Origin: Kosakonia oryzendophytica
GTDB taxonomy: Bacteria; Pseudomonadota; Gammaproteobacteria; Enterobacterales; Enterobacteriaceae
Direction of reading: 5' to 3'
DNA: 64,000 nt
Assembly (NCBI RefSeq): GCF_900094925.1
Contig: NZ_FMAY01000009.1
Span: 124,001-188,000 of the forward strand
Made by a program: the position numbers and the translations under genes. The notes beneath the pieces were generated by a model. That model was not told the origin of the DNA, did no database searches, and saw only the letters and a list, made by a program, of their open reading frames with translations. This document shows positions 27,160-36,224 of the stretch, one piece after another (the stretch's first letter is position 1; every line of letters begins with the position of its first letter).

Positions 27160-28611
27160 GTGAACACATTAAACCGTCGCAACTTTCCCGGCGCTGAATA
27201 CCCTGAGCGTATTATTCAGTTCGGCGAAGGGAATTTTTTGCGCGCTTTTGTCGACTGGCAAATCGATCTGCTGAACGAGCACACCGACCTCAACGCCGGT
27301 GTGGTGGTTGTTCGCCCGATCCAGAGTGATTTCCCGCCGTCCCTGAGTACTCAGGATGGCCTTTACACCACTATCATTCGTGGTCTGAACGAGCAGGGTG
27401 AAGCGGTGAGTGATGCCCGCGTGATCCGCTCCGTGAACCGCGAAATCAGCGTGTATGCGCAGTATGACGAGTTTCTGAAACTGGCGCACAACCCGGACAT
27501 CCGCTTTGTATTCTCTAACACCACGGAAGCGGGCATCAGCTATCATGCCGGGGACAAATTCGACGATGCGCCTGCGGTGAGTTATCCGGCGAAACTGACC
27601 CGTCTGCTGTTCGAACGTTTCAGCCATTTTTCTGGCGCAGTCGACAAAGGCTGGGTGATCATTCCGTGTGAACTGATTGATTATAATGGCGACGCGTTAC
27701 GCGAACTGGTACTTCGTTATGCGCAAGAGTGGGCGCTGGGTGCTGAATTTATTCAGTGGCTGGATAACGCGAACGCCTTCTGCTCCACGCTGGTGGACCG
27801 TATCGTAACCGGTTATCCGCGTGATGAAGTGGCGAAACTGGAAGCGGAACTGGGCTATCAGGATAGCTTCCTCGACACGGCGGAACACTTTTATCTGTTT
27901 GTGATCCAGGGGCCGAAAACGCTGGCGTCTGAACTGCGCCTCGACAAATTCCCGCTGAACGTGCTGATTGTCGACGATATTAAACCGTACAAAGAGCGTA
28001 AAGTGGCGATCCTCAACGGTGCGCACACTGCGCTGGTGCCGGTGGCCTATCAGGCAGGGCTGGACACTGTTGGCGAGGCGATGAACGACACGGAAATTTG
28101 CGCGTTTGTAGAGAAAGCGATTTACCAGGAGATAATCCCGGTGCTGGATCTGCCGCGCGATGAGCTGGAATCGTTCGCCAGCGCGGTAACGGGGCGCTTC
28201 CGTAACCCGTACATCAAACACCAGTTGCTCTCCATTGCGCTGAACGGTATGACCAAGTTCCGTACCCGTATTCTGCCGCAACTGCTGGCAGGGCAGAAAG
28301 CCACCGGTAAACTGCCAGCACGCCTGACGTTTGCGCTGGCGGCGCTGATTGCTTTCTATCGTGGCGAGCGTAACGGACAGGCTTATCCGGTGCAGGATGA
28401 TGCGCACTGGATTGCGCGTTATCAGCAACTGTGGAGCCAGCATGGCGATCGCCAGATCAGCACCAGCGAGCTGGTTAAAGCGGTTCTGTCGGTGAGCGAC
28501 CATTGGGAACAGGATCTGACGAAAGTCGCCGGTCTGGTTGAGCAAGTGTCGCTGGATCTGGATGCCATCCTGCTGCAAGGCATGCGTGAAGCCGTGAAGC
28601 CGCTGTGCTGA
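27160..28611 (+). CDS. uxaB: Tagaturonate reductase (altronate oxidoreductase)
   Basis: The 483 residues equal E. coli UxaB in length and are very similar along the whole protein: [20 protein letters not shown] at the N terminus, [25 protein letters not shown] and [20 protein letters not shown]. UxaB reduces tagaturonate to altronate with NADH in galacturonate catabolism. In E. coli it also lies between yneF (dgcF) and yneE and is controlled by ExuR. I did not find a clear ExuR box. A terminator follows at 28640. Confidence 0.95.
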   Translation: MNTLNRRNFPGAEYPERIIQFGEGNFLRAFVDWQIDLLNEHTDLNAGVVVVRPIQSDFPPSLSTQDGLYTTIIRGLNEQGEAVSDARVIRSVNREISVYAQYDEFLKLAHNPDIRFVFSNTTEAGISYHAGDKFDDAPAVSYPAKLTRLLFERFSHFSGAVDKGWVIIPCELIDYNGDALRELVLRYAQEWALGAEFIQWLDNANAFCSTLVDRIVTGYPRDEVAKLEAELGYQDSFLDTAEHFYLFVIQGPKTLASELRLDKFPLNVLIVDDIKPYKERKVAILNGAHTALVPVAYQAGLDTVGEAMNDTEICAFVEKAIYQEIIPVLDLPRDELESFASAVTGRFRNPYIKHQLLSIALNGMTKFRTRILPQLLAGQKATGKLPARLTFALAALIAFYRGERNGQAYPVQDDAHWIARYQQLWSQHGDRQISTSELVKAVLSVSDHWEQDLTKVAGLVEQVSLDLDAILLQGMREAVKPLC

Positions 28612-28639
28612 TCCTGAACGCAGCATGCAGATAAACGCG

Positions 28640-28664
28640 AACCCGACTCCGGTCGGGTTTTTTT
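28640..28664 (+). terminator. Rho-independent terminator of uxaB
   Basis: AACCCGAC-TCCG-GTCGGGTT forms a perfect 8-bp stem followed by a run of seven T residues, starting 28 bp after the uxaB stop. Confidence 0.93.
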
Positions 28665-28875
28665 ATGCTTTCTGACCGGCTACGTTAGCGTCCCTGACGG
28701 GTTTTATTATCATTAGTTACAACATACTTTTGAATAGTTGTATAACAGGTTTCAGTAACTTCTGCGCCAGCCATCTTCGTCTGGCATGTCGCTTTGTCAC
28801 AATTCATTAGCATCCTTGCAACCGTGATGGCGATCACGTTTAATAGTGCAGCTCTCTCTTTGCATACGACTCAAC

Positions 28876-29790
28876 ATGATTGTCCGACCTGAACAACACT
28901 GGCTTACGCGTCTTTTCGTCTGGCACGGTTCGGTGCTGCCGAAAATTACCTCCCGACTGGTGATGAACTGCCTGCTCTCTATCGCCGTGATCTGGATGCT
29001 CCCCTGGTATACCTCGCTGGGTATCAAACTGACTGTCGCGCCGTTCAGTATCCTTGGCGTGGCGATTGCCATCTTCCTTGGTTTTCGTAACAACGCCTGC
29101 TTTGCCCGCTATAGCGAAGCACGATTGTTATGGGGACAACTGATGATCGCCTCGCGTTCGTTGCTGCGAGAAGTGAAAACCACGCTGCCGGATGACGACG
29201 GCGTGGCGCATTTTATCCGCTTGCAAATTGCCTTTGCGCATTGTCTGCGTATGACATTGCGCCGTAAGCCCCAGGGTGAAGTGCTGGCAAACTATCTGAG
29301 TGGGCAGGAACTCCGGACGGTGCTCAATGCCCATTCGCCGGCTAACCGCATTCTGTTATTAATGGCGGAGTGGTTGGGGGAGCGCCGGGCGAAGGGCACC
29401 TTGTCAGACATTCTGTTCCACAGCATCACGCAGCGTTTACATGACATGTCCGCAGTGCTTTCCGGGTGTGAACGCATTTTTACCACACCGCTGCCGTTTG
29501 CTTATTCACTGATTCTGCATCGTACGGTTTACCTGTTTTGCATCATGTTGCCGTTTGCGCTGGTGGTGGATTTGCACTTTATGACGCCGTTTGTCTCGGT
29601 GCTCATCTCCTACACCTTTATCTCGCTTGATACGCTGGCGGAGGAGTTGGAAGACCCGTTTGGTGAAGAGGATAACGATCTGCCGCTGGATGCCATCTGC
29701 AATGCCATTGAGATCGATTTGTTGCAAATGAACGATGCCGATGTGCTTCCGCACAAAATGACACCAGGCAAAAACTATCAACTAACCTAA
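28876..29790 (+). CDS. yneE: YneE, bestrophin-like membrane protein
   Basis: With the ATG at 28876 the protein has 304 residues beginning MIVRPEQHWLTRLFVWHGSV, matching E. coli YneE in start and length; an earlier frame start at 28846 adds ten residues without support. It is a bestrophin/UPF0187 family protein with four membrane segments and the conserved FLGFRNNACFARYSEARLLW and LDTLAEELEDPFGEEDNDLP stretches. Prokaryotic bestrophins form pentameric ion channels; the ion here is unknown. It closes the E. coli-colinear block. Confidence 0.9.
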   Translation: MIVRPEQHWLTRLFVWHGSVLPKITSRLVMNCLLSIAVIWMLPWYTSLGIKLTVAPFSILGVAIAIFLGFRNNACFARYSEARLLWGQLMIASRSLLREVKTTLPDDDGVAHFIRLQIAFAHCLRMTLRRKPQGEVLANYLSGQELRTVLNAHSPANRILLLMAEWLGERRAKGTLSDILFHSITQRLHDMSAVLSGCERIFTTPLPFAYSLILHRTVYLFCIMLPFALVVDLHFMTPFVSVLISYTFISLDTLAEELEDPFGEEDNDLPLDAICNAIEIDLLQMNDADVLPHKMTPGKNYQLT

Positions 29791-29866
29791 ACTTTTTCTG
29801 AGAGAGTAAGAAATCATTAAGATCTGCCCTGTTAAATGGCGATACCACCATACAGAGGGACATGCG

Positions 29867-29971
29867 ATGGAAATGTCAGATAAAACGGTTTCGTTAGCGG
29901 TGACACTGGTTATCAGCTTATCTCTTCTGGCAACAGCGTGGGATCTCTCCCTCGTCAGTTGCCTTCCATGA
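29867..29971 (+). CDS. Possible 34-residue membrane peptide
   Basis: A short frame with an AGAGGGA ribosome site encodes 34 residues with a central hydrophobic segment (SLAVTLVISLSLLATAWDLS). It ends 3 bp before the convergent MocR gene. It looks like a single-pass small membrane protein, but I do not recognise it and the frame is too short to be sure from codon use. Confidence 0.35.
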   Translation: MEMSDKTVSLAVTLVISLSLLATAWDLSLVSCLP

Positions 29972-29974
29972 TCG

Positions 29975-31375
29975 TTATTCAACGCTGAGCAGCGCCCGCG
30001 TTTCCTGCGCCGGGCGCTGCAATAGCGCGATCGCTTCTTGCGCCGATCGCACATTGGTATAACCCATAATTAAACCGTAGCGCTTAGGGTTCTGGTTATA
30101 CCACCGGGAGAGCGGGCTGACCTGCAACTGGTGTTGCTGCCAGATTTGCGCCAGTCGGACATCCTGTGTGCTGGTGCGCAACAACGCAATGATGTGCATT
30201 CCGCCGTCGCTCACTTCAATGTTAAACATCCCTGGATAAACCTGCTCCAGCGCAGCCAGCATGGTTTTTCTGCGTTGCGAGTAGAGCGTGCGCATTTTTT
30301 TCAGGTGGCGGAAAAAGTGGCCTTCCCCCATAAATGCGGCGAGGATTTTTTGTGTCAGCACGGGCTGGCCGCTTTCCGTCTGTTCCCCGGTTTCGCGAAA
30401 CTGCGCCACGCAAGCGCGCGGCATCACCAGATAACTGATGCGCAGTGCAGGCATCACCGTTTTACTGAATGTGCCCATATAAATCACCCGATCCTGCGTA
30501 TCGAGGCTTTTTAAGGCAGGCAGGACCTTGCGGGTATAGTGAAATTCGCCGTCGTAATCATCTTCGATAATCCAGCTTTCATTCTGCTGCGCCCAGTCCA
30601 GTAATTGCTGTTTACGCGGCAGTGAAAGGGTGACAGCAAGTGGGCTTTGATGTGACGGTGTCACAAAAACAAAGCGCGCATCGCGGTGATACTGTTGTAT
30701 GTAATCAACCTTCAACCCGTGGTTATCCACTGGCGCAAAGTGCAGATTGCTGGCAATACGCTTAAGGGTTTGCTGACCGAAATAGTAGCCGGGATCTTCA
30801 AACAGCACTTTGTCGTCGGGTTTGCCCAGTGCGCTGAGAATCAATCGCAGGTTATGGTTATACCCGCTGGTGATAAATATCTGATCCGCTGAGCAGGAAA
30901 GCCCACGCGAAATATTGACGTAATGGGCAATCGCTTCACGCAACGGCGCATAGCCCATCAACGGCGGATTGGTCATTTCCACCGGCTGCATTGATCGCAC
31001 CGCCTTGCCGCTCAGCAGCAGCCATTTCTTGTAGGGAAAGGCATCCAGCGACGGAATGCCAAGGCGCAAAAAGCCCGATTGATCGCGGAGCGTCTCCGCC
31101 ATACTGAGGGGGAGATCACCGTTTTGCGCTGTCGGCAGGTTTTTTTTCTCACCGCCGAGTGACAAGTCCGGATTAACCCGTGTACCACGTGCGCCCTGGC
31201 TTACCAGATAACCTTCACCGACCAGTATTGCCCACGCCGTCTCCACTGTTTTACGCGCAACCCCTAATTCGCTTGCCAGCACGCGCACCGACGGCACTTT
31301 ATCACCCGGTTTCAGCAATCCGCTGGTGATGCTGTGGCGATACTGCTCGTAAATGGTTTTGTAACCGGGTTTCAT
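29975..31375 (-). CDS. MocR-type (GntR-aminotransferase) regulator
   Basis: The 466-residue protein joins an N-terminal GntR winged helix (residues about 5-70: GLLKPGDKVPSVRVLASELG then VARKTVETAWAILVGEGYLV) to an aminotransferase-fold domain (about 105-450). The PLP lysine lies in YMGTFSKTVMPALRISYLVM, and the EDDYDGEFHY motif also binds PLP. MocR proteins often control vitamin B6, GABA or amino-acid genes using PLP as part of the sensor. It is divergent from the AhpD-like gene (92 bp between the starts), its most likely target. Confidence 0.87.
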   Translation of the reverse strand: MKPGYKTIYEQYRHSITSGLLKPGDKVPSVRVLASELGVARKTVETAWAILVGEGYLVSQGARGTRVNPDLSLGGEKKNLPTAQNGDLPLSMAETLRDQSGFLRLGIPSLDAFPYKKWLLLSGKAVRSMQPVEMTNPPLMGYAPLREAIAHYVNISRGLSCSADQIFITSGYNHNLRLILSALGKPDDKVLFEDPGYYFGQQTLKRIASNLHFAPVDNHGLKVDYIQQYHRDARFVFVTPSHQSPLAVTLSLPRKQQLLDWAQQNESWIIEDDYDGEFHYTRKVLPALKSLDTQDRVIYMGTFSKTVMPALRISYLVMPRACVAQFRETGEQTESGQPVLTQKILAAFMGEGHFFRHLKKMRTLYSQRRKTMLAALEQVYPGMFNIEVSDGGMHIIALLRTSTQDVRLAQIWQQHQLQVSPLSRWYNQNPKRYGLIMGYTNVRSAQEAIALLQRPAQETRALLSVE

Positions 31376-31467
31376 GTCCTACCTTGATTTTCACATTTTG
31401 CGTCTTTTTAGTATGCCATAAGTCGGTAGTATAGCGGCTGTTGAATCAATAAATGAGGTAAATGATT

Positions 31468-31947
31468 ATGAGCACCCGCGTGAATCTCTTTCAGACCGCA
31501 CCTTCGCTAATCAAAACTCTGGGTGATGCCAGCCAGGCATCGCACAACAGCAGCCTTGATACCGCCATTAAAAATCTTGTTGATGTTCGCGCATCGCAAC
31601 TGAATGGCTGTACCTTCTGCCTCGATATGCATGTCAAACAGGCGAAAGTGCACGGCGAGCGTGAGTTGCGTCTTTACCATGTTGCGGTCTGGCGTGAGTC
31701 GCCGCTGTTTACCGCAAAAGAGCGGGCGGCGCTGGCATTAACCGAAGCGTTGACACGCCTCGGGGAGCAGGGCGTCAGTGATGAGCTGTACCGTGAAGTG
31801 CGTGAGCATTTCAGTGAGGTGGAAGTGGCTGAACTTGCATTCTCTATCGCTATCATTAATAGCTGGAATCGGTTAATGGTGCTGCAACAGACCTTACCCG
31901 GTGCGCTGGACAAAGCCTACGGCCTGGATCGCGCGCATCTCGAGTAA
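31468..31947 (+). CDS. AhpD-like carboxymuconolactone decarboxylase family protein
   Basis: The 159-residue protein has the AhpD/CMD helical fold and the redox motif in NGCTFCLDMHVKQAK (C-x-x-C followed by His), typical of alkylhydroperoxidase-like members. The ATG at 31468 is preferred over 31462 because GAGG lies 7-8 nt upstream. It probably forms oligomers and has peroxidase-type or disulfide activity; substrate unknown. It is divergent from the MocR regulator and its stop meets the end of the LysR gene directly. Confidence 0.82.
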   Translation: MSTRVNLFQTAPSLIKTLGDASQASHNSSLDTAIKNLVDVRASQLNGCTFCLDMHVKQAKVHGERELRLYHVAVWRESPLFTAKERAALALTEALTRLGEQGVSDELYREVREHFSEVEVAELAFSIAIINSWNRLMVLQQTLPGALDKAYGLDRAHLE

Positions 31948-32838
31948 TTAAACCGCTTCGCGGATAAAGGCGATAAACGCTTGCAGCCCCAGCGGGATAT
32001 GGCGATGTCCCGGATAATACAGGCACAGCCCCTTAAAGGGCTGTGTCCACGCATCCAGCACGCTAACCAGCCGACCGCTACGCAGATCGTCTTCAATATA
32101 GAACCCTGGTAAGAAACCTACGCCCAGCCCGGCGCGCACCGCCGCGATCGAGGTAAACAGGTCGGTTGTCGCCAGCCGGGCGGGAACGGCAATCGCGTAA
32201 TGCTGACCATGGTGCGATAGCTCCCAACGGTAAATCCCACCGTGCGACATGCGCATGCAAATCCCCTGATGCTGATACAAATCCTCCGGTGTTTGCGGTG
32301 TACCGTGCGCAGCAAACCATTCCGGCGTGGCCACAACCCGCATGTGAATATCCGGCGTCAAGGGGACGGCAATCATATCCTGCGGGATCGACTCGGCCAG
32401 GCGAATGCCTGCATCATACCCTTCGGCGACGATATCGATCATCCGGGCTTCGCTGGCGATTTCGAGGCGCATCAAGGGATAACGGGCAAGAAAACGCACC
32501 AACAGATCATCAAGAAAAAGCTGTCCTACCGCCTGAGGTACATTAATGCGCAACGTGCCGGACGGCTCGTCAGCGACGCTGTGGATCTCTTCCGTGGCAT
32601 GGCGAATCTCCTGCAAGGCCGGGCCTACTCGCGCCACAAAACGTTGCCCGGCCTCGGTTAGCGCGACGCTGCGGGTAGTACGGTGAAATAGCCGCACATC
32701 CAGACGGCTTTCCAGCCCGGCAATGGCATTACTGACGGCGGTCGCCGACATACCCAGTTCTCTGGCCGCGGCGCGGAAACTGCCCTGGCGCATAACCGCC
32801 ATCACCACTTCCAGCTCAATCAACCCTGAACGATGCAT
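31948..32838 (-). CDS. LysR-type transcriptional regulator
   Basis: A 296-residue LysR protein: N-terminal helix-turn-helix GSFRAAARELGMSATAVSNA IAGLE (about residues 18-42) and an effector domain from about 90. It is divergent from the aldehyde dehydrogenase gene, with 100 bp between the starts, so that gene is the likely target. The ligand is unknown. It resembles regulators of the CrgA/DmlR-like group that often control neighbouring dehydrogenases. Confidence 0.87.
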   Translation of the reverse strand: MHRSGLIELEVVMAVMRQGSFRAAARELGMSATAVSNAIAGLESRLDVRLFHRTTRSVALTEAGQRFVARVGPALQEIRHATEEIHSVADEPSGTLRINVPQAVGQLFLDDLLVRFLARYPLMRLEIASEARMIDIVAEGYDAGIRLAESIPQDMIAVPLTPDIHMRVVATPEWFAAHGTPQTPEDLYQHQGICMRMSHGGIYRWELSHHGQHYAIAVPARLATTDLFTSIAAVRAGLGVGFLPGFYIEDDLRSGRLVSVLDAWTQPFKGLCLYYPGHRHIPLGLQAFIAFIREAV

Positions 32839-32938
32839 AGATTATCCCGAAAATCGAAACAACCTTTGCAGCATAGCGTGGATTATCGGCGCGATAAAGC
32901 TATGACACACTGGACACACGTTACAGAAGGAGGTTTCC

Positions 32939-34354
32939 ATGCAATCTGTCGAACATATTTCCATTAACGGCGAATGGGTGACGCCGCAAGGCACAGAACG
33001 TTTTGACCTGTTTAATCCGGCGACTGGCGACGTCACTGGTCAGGTGCGTCTGGCAAACGAAGCCGATGCGCTGAACGCCATTGCCGCAGCAAAAGCCGCG
33101 TTTCCAGCCTGGTCGCAGACCCGTGTCGGGGAGCGAGTCGCGGCGCTGACGCGCATGCGTGAGGCATTAGCGGCGTGTGAAGAGGAGTTATTGCAGGCCA
33201 TTGTGCAGGAGTATGGCGCGCCTGCCGCCCGCGCAGTCTGGATGGCACGCTACCCCGTGGCGGTTATCGATCAGGTGATAAGCGATCTGCAGCAGTTTGT
33301 GTTTACCTCACAGGTTGGCCACGCGCGTGTGGAGATGACACCGCTGGGTGTGGCCGGTCTTATCACTCCGTGGAACAGCAATGCGGGATTTATCTGCGGC
33401 AAGCTTGCCGCCGCGTTGGCGGCGGGGTGTACGGCGGTGATCAAACCCAGCGAGATGAGCGCATGGCAAACCCAGGTGGTGACTCGCGCATTGCATCAGG
33501 CGGAACTGCCGCCCGGCGTGTTTAATATTGTCACCGGGCGCGGCGAGGTGGTGGGCGAGGTGATGAGCCGTCACCCGGATATCGCAAAAATCTCGTTCAC
33601 CGGCTCAACCATGACGGGCAAAGCGATCCTGCGTAATGCCGCTGACACCTTTAAACGGGTTACTTTGGAGCTGGGCGGTAAATCGCCCATCCTGATCCTG
33701 GATGATGCCGATCCCGCCACCGCCGTGCCTTTAGCGATACAGGCGGGGTTTATTAACAGCGGTCAGGCCTGTATTGCTGGCACGCGTATTCTGGTGCCGA
33801 ATTCACGTAAGGCTGAGTACGAAGCGGCGTTGGCGCAGGCGGTTGCGTCGGTAAAATCAGGCGACCCGCACGATCCAGCTAACGATATCGGGCCGATGGT
33901 CAGTGAAAAACAGTGGCAGCGTGTGCAGTCGTACATTCGCCTTGGGCAGCAGGAAGGGGCGCGAGTACTGGCGGGCGGTGAAGGGCGGCCGGAAAATAGC
34001 GGGCAGGGGTGGTTTGTCCGCCCGACGTTGTTTACGGATGTGGAGAACACAATGCGCATTGCCCGTGAAGAGATTTTTGGCCCGGTGTTATCGGTGATCG
34101 GTTATCAGGATGATGCGCATGCGGTAGCGATCGCCAATGACACGGATTATGGATTAAGTGCGTTGGTACTGGGTCGCGATGTTGAACGTGCACAGCAGGT
34201 GGCGGCGCAAATTCACGCCGGGCGTGTGCAGGTGAACACGCTGGCGCATGAGGCCGGTGCGCCGTTCGGTGGTTTTAAACACTCAGGCATTGGGCGGGAA
34301 ATGGGGCGCTGGGGATTAGCGGCGTTTATGGAGCCGAAAACCCTCGTCATGTAA
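32939..34354 (+). CDS. NAD(P)-dependent aldehyde dehydrogenase
   Basis: The 471-residue protein is a complete aldehyde dehydrogenase: TPWNSNAGFICGKLAAALAA and VIKPSEMS bind the cofactor, the general base Glu is in LELGGKSPI (about residue 242), and the catalytic Cys is in NSGQACIAGTR (about 276). EEIFGPVLSVIGY and the C-terminal GGFKHSGIGREMG are standard. An AGGAGG ribosome site precedes the ATG. The substrate is unknown. The divergent LysR regulator probably controls it. A hairpin terminator follows. Confidence 0.9.
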   Translation: MQSVEHISINGEWVTPQGTERFDLFNPATGDVTGQVRLANEADALNAIAAAKAAFPAWSQTRVGERVAALTRMREALAACEEELLQAIVQEYGAPAARAVWMARYPVAVIDQVISDLQQFVFTSQVGHARVEMTPLGVAGLITPWNSNAGFICGKLAAALAAGCTAVIKPSEMSAWQTQVVTRALHQAELPPGVFNIVTGRGEVVGEVMSRHPDIAKISFTGSTMTGKAILRNAADTFKRVTLELGGKSPILILDDADPATAVPLAIQAGFINSGQACIAGTRILVPNSRKAEYEAALAQAVASVKSGDPHDPANDIGPMVSEKQWQRVQSYIRLGQQEGARVLAGGEGRPENSGQGWFVRPTLFTDVENTMRIAREEIFGPVLSVIGYQDDAHAVAIANDTDYGLSALVLGRDVERAQQVAAQIHAGRVQVNTLAHEAGAPFGGFKHSGIGREMGRWGLAAFMEPKTLVM

Positions 34355-34363
34355 CGGAAGAAC

Positions 34364-34394
34364 AGGCCCGATGGCATCCTGCATCATCGGGCCT
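34364..34394. terminator. Bidirectional hairpin between convergent genes
   Basis: AGGCCCGATG and CATCGGGCCT are perfect 10-bp arms with an 11-nt loop between the aldehyde dehydrogenase and chemoreceptor stops. T runs are weak on both sides. Confidence 0.65.
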
Positions 34395-34402
34395 GTGCGG
34401 CA

Positions 34403-35968
34403 TTAACGCGCCAACTGGAAGAAGCGTACGGAATCGCGGAGGATTTCGCTTTGCTCGGTCATGGACTGGGCGGCGACAGCCGCTTGTTCCACCAGAGTGG
34501 CGTTCTGTTGGGTCACCTGGTCCATCTGTTCAATTGCCACGCTAATTTCCTTGATCCCCTGGTGCTGTTCCGTTGAGGCGGCAGAAATTTCCGCCACGAT
34601 ATCGGTCACCTTGTTTACCGACGTCACGATATCTTCCATCGCGCGGCTGGCAGTATCAGCAAAGCGTGAACCATCAGTGATCTTCTCCACCGTTCCTTCA
34701 ATCAACTGCTTGATCTCTTTTGCCGCATCGGCGCTTTTCTGCGCCAGGTTGCGCACTTCGCCGGCGACCACCGCAAAGCCTTTACCCTGTTCGCCTGCGC
34801 GCGCAGCTTCAACCGCGGCGTTAAGCGCCAGGATATTGGTCTGGAAGGCAATCCCTTCAATCACCGAGATAATATCGACAATTTTCTGCGAGCTATCGGA
34901 GATTTCATGCATGCGTTTCAACATGTCATGCACCTCTTTGCCGCCTTTAACCGCCGTTTGTGATGTCTCACGTGCCAGATCGCTGGCTTTACGGGCGTTT
35001 TCGGCGTTGCTCTTCACGTTTTCCGTGATTTGCTGCATGTTCGACGATGTTTGCACCAGCGATGCGGCTTGTTCTTCGGTACGCTGCGACAGATCGTTGT
35101 TGCCTTCGGCAATTTCACTGGCGGCATGGGAGATAGATTCGCTGCCGTTAATAATGCCGTTAATGATCTCCGCCAGTTTGCTGTTCATAAACTTAATGGT
35201 CGCCAGCAAACTTTGGCTGTCGTTATCGCGTAGCGTGACATCCGCGCTCAGATTACCGGCGGCAATCGCTTTCATGATCGAAACCGCATAGGCCGGTTCG
35301 CCGCCCAACTGACGCGCCAGATTGCGAGAGATAAAGAGGGCGATCACACCTGTGGCAATCAGGGCCAGCAGCAGTAAACCACTCAGCAGGTATAAGGCCT
35401 GGTTATAACCTGCTTGCGAATCATCGCCCGCTTTATCGCCCAGCGCCAGTTCCATATCCACCAGCGTAGCCAGATCTTTCATTAACTGGGTACGGTATTT
35501 GGCGGAGACAGCGCCGCTGATTTTGGAGGCTTCATCCGCATTGCCACTGCTTACTGCGTCGATCACTTTGGCGTTAACGTCGACAAAGTTTTTAAAGTTA
35601 TCGACCACTGTCGCAAACAGGGCACGCATCTCTTGCGGCGCATCGGCGGAGGCTTTGGCGTACTGCTGTTCCGCATTCAGGAATATGGCCTGGTTTTGCA
35701 GTAATTCTCCCCGATGCTGCTCGCGAGATTCCGGCGTAGTAGAGGTGATGTACTGAATCTGTTGCAAGCGCATTTCGGATAATACGCCACGCATTTCAAG
35801 GGAATAGCGAACACCAGGCATGCGGTTTTCGCGGAATTTATCAATATGGTGATTACTGGTGTTGAGCTGATAAATAGACACAACGCCCAGCAGCAACATC
35901 ATCACAATCAGGATGGAGAAGCCGATGAGCAGTTTGGTCAGAACAGTTGCCTGCGCTATTTTTTTCAT
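34403..35968 (-). CDS. Methyl-accepting chemotaxis protein (Tsr/Tar type)
   Basis: The 521-residue chemoreceptor has an N-terminal membrane helix (about residues 11-31), a four-helix-bundle periplasmic domain, a second membrane helix (about 192-212), HAMP, and a coiled-coil signalling domain whose tip reads [20 protein letters not shown] followed by AGEQGKGFAVVAGEVRNLAQ. It ends SVRFFQLAR without an NWETF pentapeptide. Its ligand is unknown. It is not linked to chemotaxis operons in this window and lies between the accessory dehydrogenase and the EAL-HDOD gene. Confidence 0.92.
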   Translation of the reverse strand: MKKIAQATVLTKLLIGFSILIVMMLLLGVVSIYQLNTSNHHIDKFRENRMPGVRYSLEMRGVLSEMRLQQIQYITSTTPESREQHRGELLQNQAIFLNAEQQYAKASADAPQEMRALFATVVDNFKNFVDVNAKVIDAVSSGNADEASKISGAVSAKYRTQLMKDLATLVDMELALGDKAGDDSQAGYNQALYLLSGLLLLALIATGVIALFISRNLARQLGGEPAYAVSIMKAIAAGNLSADVTLRDNDSQSLLATIKFMNSKLAEIINGIINGSESISHAASEIAEGNNDLSQRTEEQAASLVQTSSNMQQITENVKSNAENARKASDLARETSQTAVKGGKEVHDMLKRMHEISDSSQKIVDIISVIEGIAFQTNILALNAAVEAARAGEQGKGFAVVAGEVRNLAQKSADAAKEIKQLIEGTVEKITDGSRFADTASRAMEDIVTSVNKVTDIVAEISAASTEQHQGIKEISVAIEQMDQVTQQNATLVEQAAVAAQSMTEQSEILRDSVRFFQLAR

Positions 35969-36224
35969 AATCCTACGCTATATAAAGAAAGGAATTATTA
36001 ATAACGGCAATATTTCTGAAAATATTGATCTTTTTATCTGATCTTAATCACATTACGCTATGATTTTTGTGCAACGGCACATGGCGGGAAATAAATTTTG
36101 ATTAAGGGGAAGGAGGGGTGTTAAAAATGTGAAGCAATTGTACAAAATGCAATTGAAATAATGTTTCAGTGTATTTCAATACTGAAGATGATTATTACGG
36201 AATTGCACGTAACAGGAATAAAAA

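Noticed and set aside
36001..36030. Sigma-28 promoter for the second chemoreceptor
   Set aside because: The reverse strand has GCCGTTAT and a TCAA at about 16 bp spacing, but both halves deviate from TAAA-N15-GCCGATAA, and the region is AT-rich, so chance matches are likely.
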